Below, piece by piece: positions 9,500-16,886 of a stretch of 40,079 bases of DNA. A program made the position numbers and the translations under genes. The notes below the pieces were generated by a model. That model was not told the origin of the DNA and did no database searches. It saw nothing but the letters and a program-made list of their open reading frames with translations. Source of the DNA: an uncultured Agathobaculum sp. (GTDB lineage: Bacteria > Bacillota > Clostridia > Oscillospirales > Butyricicoccaceae); NCBI GenBank assembly GCA_934504345.1, contig CAKSVR010000017.1, positions 1-40,079 of the forward strand. Direction: 5' to 3'. How positions within the stretch are numbered: the stretch's first letter is position 1; the number at the start of each line of letters is the position of its first letter.

Positions 9500-9538
9500 C
9501 AAAAAATATCCCTGCACCATCGAAACGGTGCAGGGACG
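9500..9538 (-). terminator. Terminator of the TIM-barrel isomerase gene
   Basis: On the minus strand TCCCTGCACC / GGTGCAGGGA with an 8-nt loop is followed by TATTTTTTG, just past the gene end at 9556. Confidence 0.9.
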
Positions 9539-9555
9539 TTAGAGAAAGGAGAAGT

Positions 9556-10344
9556 TTAAGCGTTTTCCATGATTGCCTTAACAGCGGCTGCGGTATCGGT
9601 CAGCGGGAACAGCTCATAGCCGACACGGCCGGTGTAGCCGCACTCTTCCAGATGACGGATGACCTTCTTGTAGTTGATCTCACCGGTGCCCGGCTCGTGG
9701 CGGCCCGGTGCGTCAGCAACGTGGATGTGGCCGAACGTATCGCCGTAGTTGGAGATGGTATCGCAGATGCAGCCCTCGTTGATCTGCATATGGTATACAT
9801 CATACAGCAGCTTCAGACGGGGAGAGCCGATCAGACGAACGATCTCAGCACCCATCTGGGTGGTGGCGAGGAAGTTGCCGACATGGTCGGTGGTGATGTT
9901 CAGAGCCTCGAGGTTGAGGTTGATCTCTTCCTTTTCGGCCAGTTCAGCGCAGGCGAGCAGCGTGTCGTACATCGAGCACAGCTTCACGGTGTGGGACAGG
10001 TTGTCGTAGTGGTTGACAACGATGCCGCCATCGCCCAGCGCGTTGGAGTGGATGGTAACGCTCGAAGCGCCGACCTTTTTCGCCGCCGCGATGGACTCCT
10101 TGAGGTAGTCGAGGTACTTCTGCTTGTGGGTCGGGTCTACCAGCGAGAAATCCGCATCGCCGTTGAAGCCGGAGATAGCGATGCCGGCCTTCTCGGCAGC
10201 CGCGCGGGTCGCATCCAGATCGCGGATGCGCCAGTCCCAGAACTCTACGGCCTCAAAGCCGTCGTTCTTTGCAGCCTGAAAACGGTCGAGCCAGTCCAGC
10301 TCGGTGTAAAGGGTATCGATGCAAGCGCATTTTCTCAGTGCCAT
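9556..10344 (-). CDS. Sugar phosphate isomerase/epimerase, hydroxypyruvate isomerase-like TIM barrel
   Basis: 262 residues of the xylose isomerase-like/AP endonuclease family 2 fold. It carries LLYDVYHMQINEG and HIHVADAPGRHEPGTGEINY, the metal- and substrate-binding stretches typical of hydroxypyruvate isomerase-like proteins, and the conserved Glu in LNLEALN. The exact substrate cannot be read from sequence; hydroxypyruvate, an inositol-derived keto sugar or another ketose are all possible. ATG has a strong ribosome site (GGAGGTAAATTACT). It lies downstream of a Gfo/Idh dehydrogenase on the same strand but has its own promoter, with two inverted repeats over the -10 and -35, so it is probably separately regulated. 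Confidence 0.88.
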   Translation of the reverse strand: MALRKCACIDTLYTELDWLDRFQAAKNDGFEAVEFWDWRIRDLDATRAAAEKAGIAISGFNGDADFSLVDPTHKQKYLDYLKESIAAAKKVGASSVTIHSNALGDGGIVVNHYDNLSHTVKLCSMYDTLLACAELAEKEEINLNLEALNITTDHVGNFLATTQMGAEIVRLIGSPRLKLLYDVYHMQINEGCICDTISNYGDTFGHIHVADAPGRHEPGTGEINYKKVIRHLEECGYTGRVGYELFPLTDTAAAVKAIMENA

Positions 10345-10380
10345 AGTAATTTACCTCCAGACAAATTTTACTCTTGTAAG

Positions 10381-10417
10381 TTGATGATACATCAAGCGTA
10401 TCCAATATGCAATACGC
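10381..10417. promoter_or_regulatory. Operator-like palindromes over the isomerase promoter
   Basis: TTGATGATACATCAA (10381-10395) is a perfect 15-bp palindrome covering the -10. GCGTAT (10396-10401) and ATACGC (10412-10417) form a second inverted repeat around the -35. Such placement suggests repression by a dimeric regulator. Confidence 0.55.
10384..10412 (-). promoter_or_regulatory. Promoter of the isomerase gene
   Basis: On the minus strand TTGCAT (10407-10412) and TATCAT (10384-10389) are separated by 17 bp, about 40 bp upstream of ATG. Confidence 0.65.
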
Positions 10418-10559
10418 TGATTGGTGAAAAATGGGTTACGCGCCGATGCCGAGGATACCGGACAGATTGAAAATGTTTTCAAACACCGGCGAACCGGAGT
10501 AAAGGATTACCGGGATCTGTACGCCATTTTCTCTGTTCAAACTCCCTCAAATTTGCATA

Positions 10560-10595
10560 GAAAAAACCGTTGGTGCATAGCGCACCAACGGTTTG
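10560..10595 (-). terminator. Terminator of the Gfo/Idh dehydrogenase gene
   Basis: ACCGTTGGTGC (10566-10576) pairs with GCACCAACGGT (10582-10592). The minus-strand T run follows at 10561-10565. It separates the dehydrogenase from the isomerase. The 140 bp between this and the isomerase promoter hold nothing recognisable. Confidence 0.85.
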
Positions 10596-10640
10596 AGCAC
10601 ATTGCTTAGACTGTGTGCGTAGTATGAAATTAAACCGTGA

Positions 10641-11651
10641 TCAAGCCTCGATCTCGGAGATCTTGACCGGGCGGCCCTCATGCAGCGACTTGGTAGCAGC
10701 TGCGGCCATCAGTACCGGATACAGGCCGTCCTCGCCGGTAACCGGGGTTTCCTTGTCATTGACAACGGCATCTGCGAATGCCTGCATCTCGGCAACGAAT
10801 GCGCCGGTGTAGCGATCCCACATGACCTTGTAGGCAACGCCGTGAACTGCGCCGTCCGCAGTGGACAGAACAGCGGTGTTCGGGGTGTCGTTCTGGTCCT
10901 CGGCACAGCCTTCGGAGCCGAATACCTCAACGCGCTGGTCGTAACCGTAAACTGCCTTGCGGCTGTTGTCGATCACGCCGATCGCGCCGTTTGCGAACTT
11001 GAGGGTAACGAGTGCGGTATCAACGTCGCCGGCCTCGCCGATGCCCGGATCGACCAGTACGGAACCAACTGCGTTTACCTCGGTAACTTCGCTGCCTGCG
11101 AGGAAGCGAGCCATATCGAAGTCATGGATCATCATATCATAGAAGATACCGCCGGAAACCTTAACGTAGGATACCGGAGGCGGCTCCGGGTCGCGGGAGG
11201 AGATCTTGATGATATTGACCTTGCCGACCTTGCCGTCACGAACCATGTCGTATACTGCACGGTGGTTGTGGTCGAAGCGGCGGCAGAAACCGATCTGCAG
11301 CTTTACGCCGGCCTCTTTGGCTGCGTTGATGGCAGCGTGAACCTTGGACAGATCATAGTCGATCGGCTTCTCGCAGAAGATGTGCTTGCCTGCGTGAGCA
11401 GCCTCGATGATGTACTTGGAATGGGTGTCGGTCGAGGAGCAGATGAGCACTGCTTCGATCTCGGGGTCGTTCAGGATGTCGTTTGCATCCTTGGTGGTGT
11501 TCGGAATGCCGCAGGACTTGGCAAATGCCTCGGTCTGCTCATTCATAAACGGGTCAGCGATGGTCTTGATCTCCATCTCCGGTACGAACATGGAAATGTT
11601 CTTCGCGTGTACCTTACCGATGCGGCCCGCACCGATGATACCTACTTTCAT
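10641..11651 (-). CDS. Gfo/Idh/MocA dehydrogenase, inositol 2-dehydrogenase-like
   Basis: 336 residues. The N-terminal Rossmann motif GIIGAGRIGKVHAKN binds NAD(P). The family EKP motif is present (FCEKPIDYD), as are GFCRRFDHNH and DMMIHDFDMARFL, which carries the catalytic Asp/His pair of inositol 2-dehydrogenase. The reaction in the closest family is myo-inositol to scyllo-inosose with NAD+, although other cyclitols or sugars are possible. The ribosome site AAGGAGGAACATCC before ATG is excellent. It follows the sugar-binding lipoprotein gene by 177 bp that contain a terminator, so it may be expressed by read-through or from an unseen promoter. No other iol gene (iolB, C, D, E) is close by. 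Confidence 0.88.
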   Translation of the reverse strand: MKVGIIGAGRIGKVHAKNISMFVPEMEIKTIADPFMNEQTEAFAKSCGIPNTTKDANDILNDPEIEAVLICSSTDTHSKYIIEAAHAGKHIFCEKPIDYDLSKVHAAINAAKEAGVKLQIGFCRRFDHNHRAVYDMVRDGKVGKVNIIKISSRDPEPPPVSYVKVSGGIFYDMMIHDFDMARFLAGSEVTEVNAVGSVLVDPGIGEAGDVDTALVTLKFANGAIGVIDNSRKAVYGYDQRVEVFGSEGCAEDQNDTPNTAVLSTADGAVHGVAYKVMWDRYTGAFVAEMQAFADAVVNDKETPVTGEDGLYPVLMAAAATKSLHEGRPVKISEIEA

Positions 11652-11734
11652 GGATGTTCCTCCTTAAATGAAACAAAATGGGGTATAAAGAGAGGTTTTT
11701 ATTCTGTAAGAAGCGTTGGAGCGCAGTTCCTTGC

Positions 11735-11775
11735 AGAAAAATTATATAAAAAGCTGGTTATCAGCCTTTTATGCA
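11735..11775 (-). terminator. Terminator (possibly leaky) after the sugar-binding protein gene
   Basis: On the minus strand AAAGGCTG-ATAAC-CAGCTTTTT is followed by ATATAATTTTT. Its position between binding protein and dehydrogenase would give high lipoprotein and lower enzyme levels. A GC hairpin, GCCCCGC / GCGGGGC, also lies at about 11804-11818. Confidence 0.6.
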
Positions 11776-11828
11776 AGAGGAGAAGCGGCAGGACAGGCGG
11801 GCTGCCCCGCCGCGGGGCATTTGGCGAA

Positions 11829-12842
11829 TTACTTAAGCCATTCGTCGAACTTCTGGAGGCGCTCGGAAGCGTTGTCCTTGGTGATGATCTCGGTGCCGGT
11901 GTCAACGTCGCCGTAGTCCTCGCCGTTCAGGATCTTCACGATGGTTTCAACTGCCTTGTAGCCGATGTCGAAGTTGTTCTGGGCTGCGGTCATGGTCAGC
12001 TCGCCGCTTGCAACAGCTTCTACTGCGGACTTCTGGCCGTCAAAGCCGAGGAAAATGGTGTTGGCGTAAGCCGGATTGCCCTTTGCGGTACGGGCTGCGG
12101 CCAGTGCCATATCGTCGTTGTTGGAGCAGATGATGGCAACACCCTCCGGATACTTGCTCATGATGCCTTCCATCGCGGTTACAGCGAGGTCAGCGGTTGC
12201 ATTTGCGTACTGGGTTTCGTTGTCAAGAAACTCGCCGCCGGCTTCGTTAACGCCTTCGCGGTAGCCTTCCATGCGGGCGGTGTTGGTCGCGTCACCCTGC
12301 ACGCCTGCGATCTCGATGCACTTGATCTCGGTCCAGCCGGCTGCCTTTGCAGCTTCAACAGCGGCCTTGCCGCCCTCCTTGGCTGCTTCCTTGTTGCCGG
12401 TACCGACGAATGCGAGGCACTTGTCGGAATCGATGCGGGTGTCATATGCTACGACCGGCTTGTCGGTGCTTGCGATAGCAGTTGCCACAGCCTCGGACTG
12501 GAGCGGAGCGATCAGGTAACCGTCGTAGGATTCGAGCGCGAGGTCGGTCTGGATGGTGTTGAGCTGCTCTTCGTAGTAGGTTTCAGCCGGAGGGCCCTTG
12601 ATGTCCAGATCGACCTGATCCGGATGCTCCTTTTCGTAAGCCTCGGCACCGGCCTGAACGATGTTCCAGAACTCGGCAGCGTTGGTCTTGAGCACCATGC
12701 TGATCTTGTACGGGCCGTCGTGGGATGCGGCGCCGGCGCTGTCGCCGTCGGTCTGTGCGGGGGTAGAATCGCCGCCGCCGCAGGCGGTCAGGCTGAGTGC
12801 GAGGGCTCCGGTCAGCAGGGCTGCAAGCAATCTCTTTTTCAT
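11829..12842 (-). CDS. Sugar ABC transporter substrate-binding lipoprotein (Peripla_BP_4 type)
   Basis: 337 residues. A lipoprotein signal peptide (MKKRLLAALLTGALALSLTAC) has its lipobox Cys at 21, then a GGG/Ser/Thr linker and a two-lobed ribose/inositol-type binding domain (KISMVLKTNAAEFWNIVQAGAEA, DGYLIAPLQSEA, GTGNKEAAKEGGKAA, IICSNNDDMALAAARTAK, FLGFDGQKSAVEA). It should sit on the outer face of the membrane and deliver sugar to an ABC importer. No cognate ATPase or permease gene is in the window. It is driven by a perfect-consensus promoter with GCACA repeats in the leader and is divergent from a LacI-type regulator. The ribosome site is AAAGGGAG. Confidence 0.93.
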   Translation of the reverse strand: MKKRLLAALLTGALALSLTACGGGDSTPAQTDGDSAGAASHDGPYKISMVLKTNAAEFWNIVQAGAEAYEKEHPDQVDLDIKGPPAETYYEEQLNTIQTDLALESYDGYLIAPLQSEAVATAIASTDKPVVAYDTRIDSDKCLAFVGTGNKEAAKEGGKAAVEAAKAAGWTEIKCIEIAGVQGDATNTARMEGYREGVNEAGGEFLDNETQYANATADLAVTAMEGIMSKYPEGVAIICSNNDDMALAAARTAKGNPAYANTIFLGFDGQKSAVEAVASGELTMTAAQNNFDIGYKAVETIVKILNGEDYGDVDTGTEIITKDNASERLQKFDEWLK

Positions 12843-12920
12843 AGTGTTACTCCCTTTCTCTTCTTCTCATTTTCGAGTTCAGCACTGTGCATTTGTGTGC
12901 TCTGTGCTGTTTATGTGCTT

Positions 12921-12949
12921 ATTATAGCGAGCGGGCTGAAAACTGTCAA
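12921..12949 (-). promoter_or_regulatory. Promoter of the sugar-binding protein gene
   Basis: On the minus strand consensus TTGACA (12944-12949) and consensus TATAAT (12921-12926) have 17-bp spacing. GCACA repeats begin right at the expected start point. Confidence 0.85.
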
Positions 12950-13257
12950 CGGCTTTTTTACGGTGCGGAAAAGAGTACAGCAGAGAAAAACGCACAATAT
13001 GTCGCCTATAAGTGGCTTAAATTAAAATATACACTTGTAATACGCAACAAAATAGCGGAGAATATGCAGGCTTACAAGGTTTGGCCTGTGCTCTTGTACA
13101 CCTCGTACAAAAGCACACAAAACGGGAAAGCACAGAAAAATGCACAGAGTTTTTGCAAAACAAGAAAATACGAGAAAAAACCACCATATATCGGCGGAAA
13201 ATAGGAAAAACAGCGTGTGTGCATATGCACGGAAAGAAAAGAAGCACAGAAAAACTG

Positions 13258-13285
13258 TTCACAAAGCACAGAAATATGATATAAT
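13258..13285 (+). promoter_or_regulatory. Promoter of the LacI-type regulator
   Basis: TTCACA (13258-13263) and TATAAT (13280-13285) are 16 bp apart. A GCACA lies inside the spacer, which would suit autoregulation. Confidence 0.6.
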
Positions 13286-13361
13286 GAACTCAGAGAAAAG
13301 AGAGTAACGCACAGAAGCGTGTAATAGAGTAGGGAAGAAATCCAGAAAAAGGTGCAGTAAT

Positions 13362-14411
13362 ATGAATAAAAGACCAACCATTCAAACGGTCGCAGAGCTG
13401 GCGGGTGTATCCCGCGGCACAGTGGATCGCGTATTAAATAATCGCTCATATGTGCGCGCAGATGTGCGCGAGCGCGTGCTCAATGCAATCCGGGAAACCG
13501 GTTATCTGTCCCCGCGCGAAGCGCACCGGCAGGCCGCCGAGGCTGAGCTGCCGCTCAAACCTGTGCGTTTGGGTGTGCTTTTGCCCAACTGGAGCGGTCC
13601 GTTCCGCGAGGAGGTCCCGCGCGGCATTCAGGCGGCGCGCTCCGAGCTGGAAAAGCGCAATATTGAGGTGCGTGTGTGCACTTGTGAAACAGATGTTCCG
13701 CGCGAAACCATCGAGCTGATCGACCAGCTGATCGAATGGGGCGCACAGGGCATCGCGCTGTGTTCGCTCAACGATATTATGATCGAAGCGCGCGTGGGCG
13801 AGCTGGCCGAACAGGGCATCCCGTGCATCACATTCAACTCCGACCTGCCGAACAGCCGCCGTCTGTGCTTTGTCGGACAGGATTACGCCAGGAGCGGCCG
13901 CATCGCCGCCGAGCTGCTCAGCAAATGCATCCCGACGACCGCGCGCGTGCTGGCGATGGCGGGCAATCTGGAATACAACGGCCATCGCACCCGTCTGGAC
14001 GGTTTCTGTGAGCATATGAAGAAAAAAGGCTTCGCCTCGGAGCAGATCGAGATCGAAGAAACCTATAACGACTACCGCGTGACCTATAACCGTGTCACGG
14101 CGGCGCTCACCTCGGAGAACCCGCCGGCGGCCATTTATATGGCGAATCGCAGCGTGACCGGGTGTGTGGATGCGCTCAAATCGGCCGGCATGGACGGGCG
14201 CGTACACGTTATCGCACATGATATGTCGCCGCGCCGCAAGCAGATGCTCCTCGAGGGTTCGCTCGATTTTACCATCACGCAGGATATGTTCCGGCAGGGC
14301 AGTCAGCCGCTCCTTCTGCTGGCGGATCTTCTGCAAAAGGGAAAACAGCCGGAAAGCGGTATAAAGAGCACGGGCATTTCCATCATCTGCGCGCAGAATA
14401 TCGACGAATGA
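13362..14411 (+). CDS. LacI-family transcriptional regulator
   Basis: 349 residues. The N-terminal LacI helix-turn-helix is clear (IQTVAELAGVSRGTVDRVLN, then hinge-helix region VRERVLNAIRETGY). A periplasmic-binding-protein-like sensor domain follows (VRLGVLLPNWSGPF, IEWGAQGIALCSLND, GQDYARSGRIAAELL, AAIYMANRSVTGCVDAL, TITQDMFRQGSQPLLLLADLL). Divergence from a sugar-binding lipoprotein gene with a shared motif array makes that gene, and perhaps the two downstream enzymes, its probable targets. The ribosome site is AAAAAGGTGC before ATG. The effector is unknown; a sugar or cyclitol is likely. A terminator follows. Confidence 0.93.
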   Translation: MNKRPTIQTVAELAGVSRGTVDRVLNNRSYVRADVRERVLNAIRETGYLSPREAHRQAAEAELPLKPVRLGVLLPNWSGPFREEVPRGIQAARSELEKRNIEVRVCTCETDVPRETIELIDQLIEWGAQGIALCSLNDIMIEARVGELAEQGIPCITFNSDLPNSRRLCFVGQDYARSGRIAAELLSKCIPTTARVLAMAGNLEYNGHRTRLDGFCEHMKKKGFASEQIEIEETYNDYRVTYNRVTAALTSENPPAAIYMANRSVTGCVDALKSAGMDGRVHVIAHDMSPRRKQMLLEGSLDFTITQDMFRQGSQPLLLLADLLQKGKQPESGIKSTGISIICAQNIDE

Positions 14412-14433
14412 CACCGGAAAACGGCAAAACAAG

Positions 14434-14458
14434 ACGGCACAGCGTATTGCTGTGCCGT
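14434..14458 (+). terminator. Terminator hairpin of the regulator gene, first copy (element-proximal)
   Basis: ACGGCACAGC / GCTGTGCCGT with a 5-nt loop lies 22 bp after the regulator stop, but CAGGCTGTC follows instead of a T run. The same hairpin recurs at 14717-14741 with the T run (23 of 25 bases identical). Confidence 0.7.
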
Positions 14459-14716
14459 CAGGCTGTCGCGAAACCACGGTTTCGCCGACAAGCAGGAACG
14501 GACCGTAGGCCGTTCCAAAGTCGTCCGAAAGTTCCCATACGGAAACTTTCTCCCTCTCAGGGTATAAAAACTGGCGCTATCCTTGCGCGGCTTCTCGGCC
14601 GCGCTGCGCTGGTACACGCCCTGCCTTTTTATGAATTTGCAAAGCAAATTCTATTTAATGCGCGCTGCCGCGCGATATGATAAAATTGGTGCAATACCGA
14701 CTTTTTTGACAAACTG
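14459..14716. mobile_element. Terminator-flanked multi-hairpin element, copy A
   Basis: 258 bp from CAGGCTGTC to GACAAACTG, whose ends are imperfect inverted repeats (7 of 9). It is closely related to copy B at 37560-37781. Inside are consecutive stem-loops: GTCG/CGAC enclosing CGAAACC/GGTTTCG, GGAACGG/CCGTTCC, GAAAGTT/AACTTTC, AATTTGC/GCAAATT and GCGCG/CGCGC. Copy A carries 36 extra bases (around 14568-14610) that form their own GC hairpin. It contains no credible gene. It sits exactly between two copies of the host gene's terminator hairpin. Confidence 0.75.
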
Positions 14717-14745
14717 ACGGCACAGCTTATAGCTGTGCCGTTTTC
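14717..14745 (+). terminator. Terminator hairpin of the regulator gene, second copy with T run
   Basis: ACGGCACAGC-TTATA-GCTGTGCCGT is followed by TTTTC. It directly abuts the 3' end of the element. Confidence 0.75.
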
Positions 14746-14760
14746 TCTTTGTATGCCGAA

Positions 14761-14808
14761 AATAAAACCTCCTTTGAGCTCATACCAGAGATAAGAGCCC
14801 AAAGGAGG
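14761..14808 (-). terminator. Strong minus-strand terminator-like hairpin
   Basis: CCTCCTTTGAGCTC (14768-14781) pairs with GAGCCCAAAGGAGG (14795-14808), with one mismatch and a 13-nt loop. On the minus strand TTTTATTTT follows. It is suitably oriented to end transcripts leaving the hydrogenase operon, although it is about 320 bp past the stop. Confidence 0.6.
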
Positions 14809-14862
14809 CAAATCGATTCGATTTTAAGAGGAAACACCCAACGAAAAGGGTCGGGCGGCACT

Positions 14863-15125
14863 GTTATCCTCCAGAGGACCCTCTCTTGCCCTATGGGCAA
14901 TTCACCTTGTGCCGCCCTTGCATCCGGTAAACCGTCAGACCGCAAAACCAGTGCAATCTGCCGCGAGTCCGCCGCAGCAACGCAGAAAACGTAAGCCGAT
15001 ACCCGTTTCTTTGCTCGGTCCCACCTCTAAGCAGGGCTGGCAAGCCAGCCCGTCGCTCCGAGGCAGCTATAAAAGGAAACTGGAGTCAAGAGGATAGAAA
15101 CCATTTGGTGTCTATCCTTTTGCCC
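14863..15125 (-). repeat. Dispersed hairpin-mosaic repeat, copy 3
   Basis: Inverted relative to copy 1. CTTGCATCCGGTAAACCGTC (14917-14936) mirrors the copy 1 end. The core is at 14941-14990. The CCTCTAAGC...CGTCGCTCCGAGG module is at 15023-15062, but here its inner stem is GGGCTGGC/GCCAGCCC instead of GGAACG/CGTTCC. Last is AGGATAGAAACCATTTGG...TCTATCCTT (15091-15119), which forms a hairpin just beyond the hydrogenase stop and may act as its terminator. Confidence 0.75.
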
Positions 15126-16886
15126 TTAGCGGGAATGCGGCATCTGCCATGCAAAGTGGTCGCAGTGCAGCAGCTCCTCCGCTCGGTGCGAGCACGGCTC
15201 GTCCAGATATTCGCGGTACAGCGCCTGTACCGCCGGATTCTCGTGCGAAAAGCGCAGCGGCGCATTCTGATCCAGCCGGAACAGCACCTTGCCGCGGTCT
15301 GCGGCCTTTTCGCGGTCGGTGCCGTCCACCGGCTGACCGCCGCCGCCCGCGCAGCCGCCCGGACACGCCATGATCTCCACGAACTCGTAATGCACCTCGC
15401 GGCGCTGGATGGAGCGCAGCAGACGGCGGGCATTGCCCAGTCCGCTGGCTACCGCGCAGCGGATGGTCTTTCCGGCGAGGTCGAACGTTGCCTCGCGCCA
15501 CGGCAGCGGCGAAATCGTGCCGTCGTCGCGCACCTCGCGGAATGCATCCGGCGAGGGATTTTCACCCGTGGTGAGGAAGTACGCCGAGCGCAGCGCGGCC
15601 TCCATTACGCCGCCGGTCGCGCCGAAAATAACGCCTGCGCCCGTGCCGTCGCCCAGCGGCGAGTCGAATGGGGACTCCGCGATGTTCTCCACATCGATGT
15701 GCTCGGCCCGCGCCATGCGTGCCAGCTCACGGGTGGTGAGCACAAGATCCACATCGCTGCCGTGACCCGCCGCATCCATATCCGGCAGCTCGCGCTCGGC
15801 CTTTTTGGCGATGCACGGCATGATGGAGATACTGAAAATCTTATCCGCATCCACGCCGAGATTGTGCGCCAGCCAGGTCTTGCTGACCGCGCCGAACATC
15901 TGCTGCGGCGATTTCGCGGTGGACAGGCGGCCGGTCATCTCCGGGAACTGGGATTTCAGGAAGCGCACCCAGCCCGGACAGCACGAGGTGAACATCGGCT
16001 GGTTGTCCAGATCACCGGCCTGTAAGCGCTGGAGCAGCTCGGTGCCCTCCTCCATGATGGTGAGATCGGCGGAGAATGTGGTGTCGAACACATGATCCGC
16101 GCCGAGCTGGCGCAGAACGGAAACCAGCTGGCCGACAGTGGCCTTGCCGGTCGGCATACCGAACGCCTCTCCCCATGCGGCACGGACAGCCGGTGCGATC
16201 TGCACCACCGTCACGCGGTCGGGATTGCCGAGCGCGGCATACGCCTTGGAGGTGTCGTCGCGCTCACGCAGTGCGCCGGTCGGGCAGTGCGTGATGCACT
16301 GGCCGCACAGCGAGCAGTCCGCCTGTTTGATATAGCGGTTGCCGGAAACGTCGATGGTGGTGCGCGCACCCGAGCCGCTGATGTCCCAGATGGACAGCGA
16401 CTGCACCTTGTCGCACACCTGAATGCAGCGCATACACTTGATGCACTTGTTCACATCGCGGTAGAGCGGGAACGTGGTCGTCCAGAATGCCTTTTTGCCG
16501 CGGGCAAGATCGGTCGGATAGGGAACGCCCAGAATGCCCAGATCGTTCGCAATCTTCTGGAGCTGGCAGGTGCCCGAGCGGACACAGGCCGCGCATTTGC
16601 TGTCATGCTGGGACAGGATGAGCTCCATATTGGTGCGGCGGGCCTCCAGCGCACGCGGCGAGTTGGTGTGGATGACCATGCCCTCGCGCACCACGTTGTT
16701 GCACGAGGGGACCAGCTTGCCTTCGCCCTCGACCTCAACGCAGCACACGCGGCACGCGGAGATCTCGTTGAGCTCCTTGAGGTAGCACAGGCTGGGGATC
16801 TCGATGTCCACCGAAGCGGCGGCATCCAGAATGGTGGTGCCCTCCGGCACCGTAACCGGGATAGAATTGATCGTCAGATTTACCAT
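15126..16886 (-). CDS. hydA: [FeFe] hydrogenase catalytic subunit (HydA, NuoG-like N-terminus)
   Basis: 586 residues. Order: N-terminal 2Fe-2S domain (C34, C45, C48, C62), a His/Cys-ligated cluster region (HDSKCAACVRSGTC at 94-107), two 4Fe-4S motifs (C148/151/154/158 and C191/194/197/201), then the H-cluster domain. All three H-cluster signatures are intact: TSCCPGW (300-306), MPCIAKKAE (356-364) and ACPGGCAGGGGQP (507-519), plus FDTTFSADLTIMEE. It makes or uses H2 with ferredoxin and pyridine nucleotide electrons. The ATG at 16884-16886 overlaps the stop of the preceding flavoprotein gene (ATGGTAA), so the two are translationally coupled. Adjacent hydrogenase maturases (HydE, F, G) are absent. 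Confidence 0.96.
   Translation of the reverse strand: MVNLTINSIPVTVPEGTTILDAAASVDIEIPSLCYLKELNEISACRVCCVEVEGEGKLVPSCNNVVREGMVIHTNSPRALEARRTNMELILSQHDSKCAACVRSGTCQLQKIANDLGILGVPYPTDLARGKKAFWTTTFPLYRDVNKCIKCMRCIQVCDKVQSLSIWDISGSGARTTIDVSGNRYIKQADCSLCGQCITHCPTGALRERDDTSKAYAALGNPDRVTVVQIAPAVRAAWGEAFGMPTGKATVGQLVSVLRQLGADHVFDTTFSADLTIMEEGTELLQRLQAGDLDNQPMFTSCCPGWVRFLKSQFPEMTGRLSTAKSPQQMFGAVSKTWLAHNLGVDADKIFSISIMPCIAKKAERELPDMDAAGHGSDVDLVLTTRELARMARAEHIDVENIAESPFDSPLGDGTGAGVIFGATGGVMEAALRSAYFLTTGENPSPDAFREVRDDGTISPLPWREATFDLAGKTIRCAVASGLGNARRLLRSIQRREVHYEFVEIMACPGGCAGGGGQPVDGTDREKAADRGKVLFRLDQNAPLRFSHENPAVQALYREYLDEPCSHRAEELLHCDHFAWQMPHSR

Larger units (their letters stand above)
12886..13313. promoter_or_regulatory. 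GCACA/TGTGC motif array in the divergent regulator/binding-protein region
   Basis: The 519-bp region between the binding-protein and LacI-type genes holds no gene. It holds at least twelve copies of the pentamer. TGTGC (GCACA on the minus strand) starts at 12886, 12896, 12903 and 12914, and also at 13087 and 13218. GCACA starts at 12992, 13113, 13130, 13142, 13244, 13266 and 13309. Two form palindromes: TGTGCTCTTGTAC...GTACAAAAGCACA (13087-13117, one mismatch) and GTGCATATGCAC (13219-13230). In each divergent transcript the sense strand carries GCACA. The likely role is operator half-sites for the adjacent LacI-type regulator. Confidence 0.5.

Noticed and set aside
12843..13361. Small frames in the divergent GCACA-rich region
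   Set aside because: They lack ribosome sites and cover promoters and motif arrays. Regulatory DNA is the better explanation.
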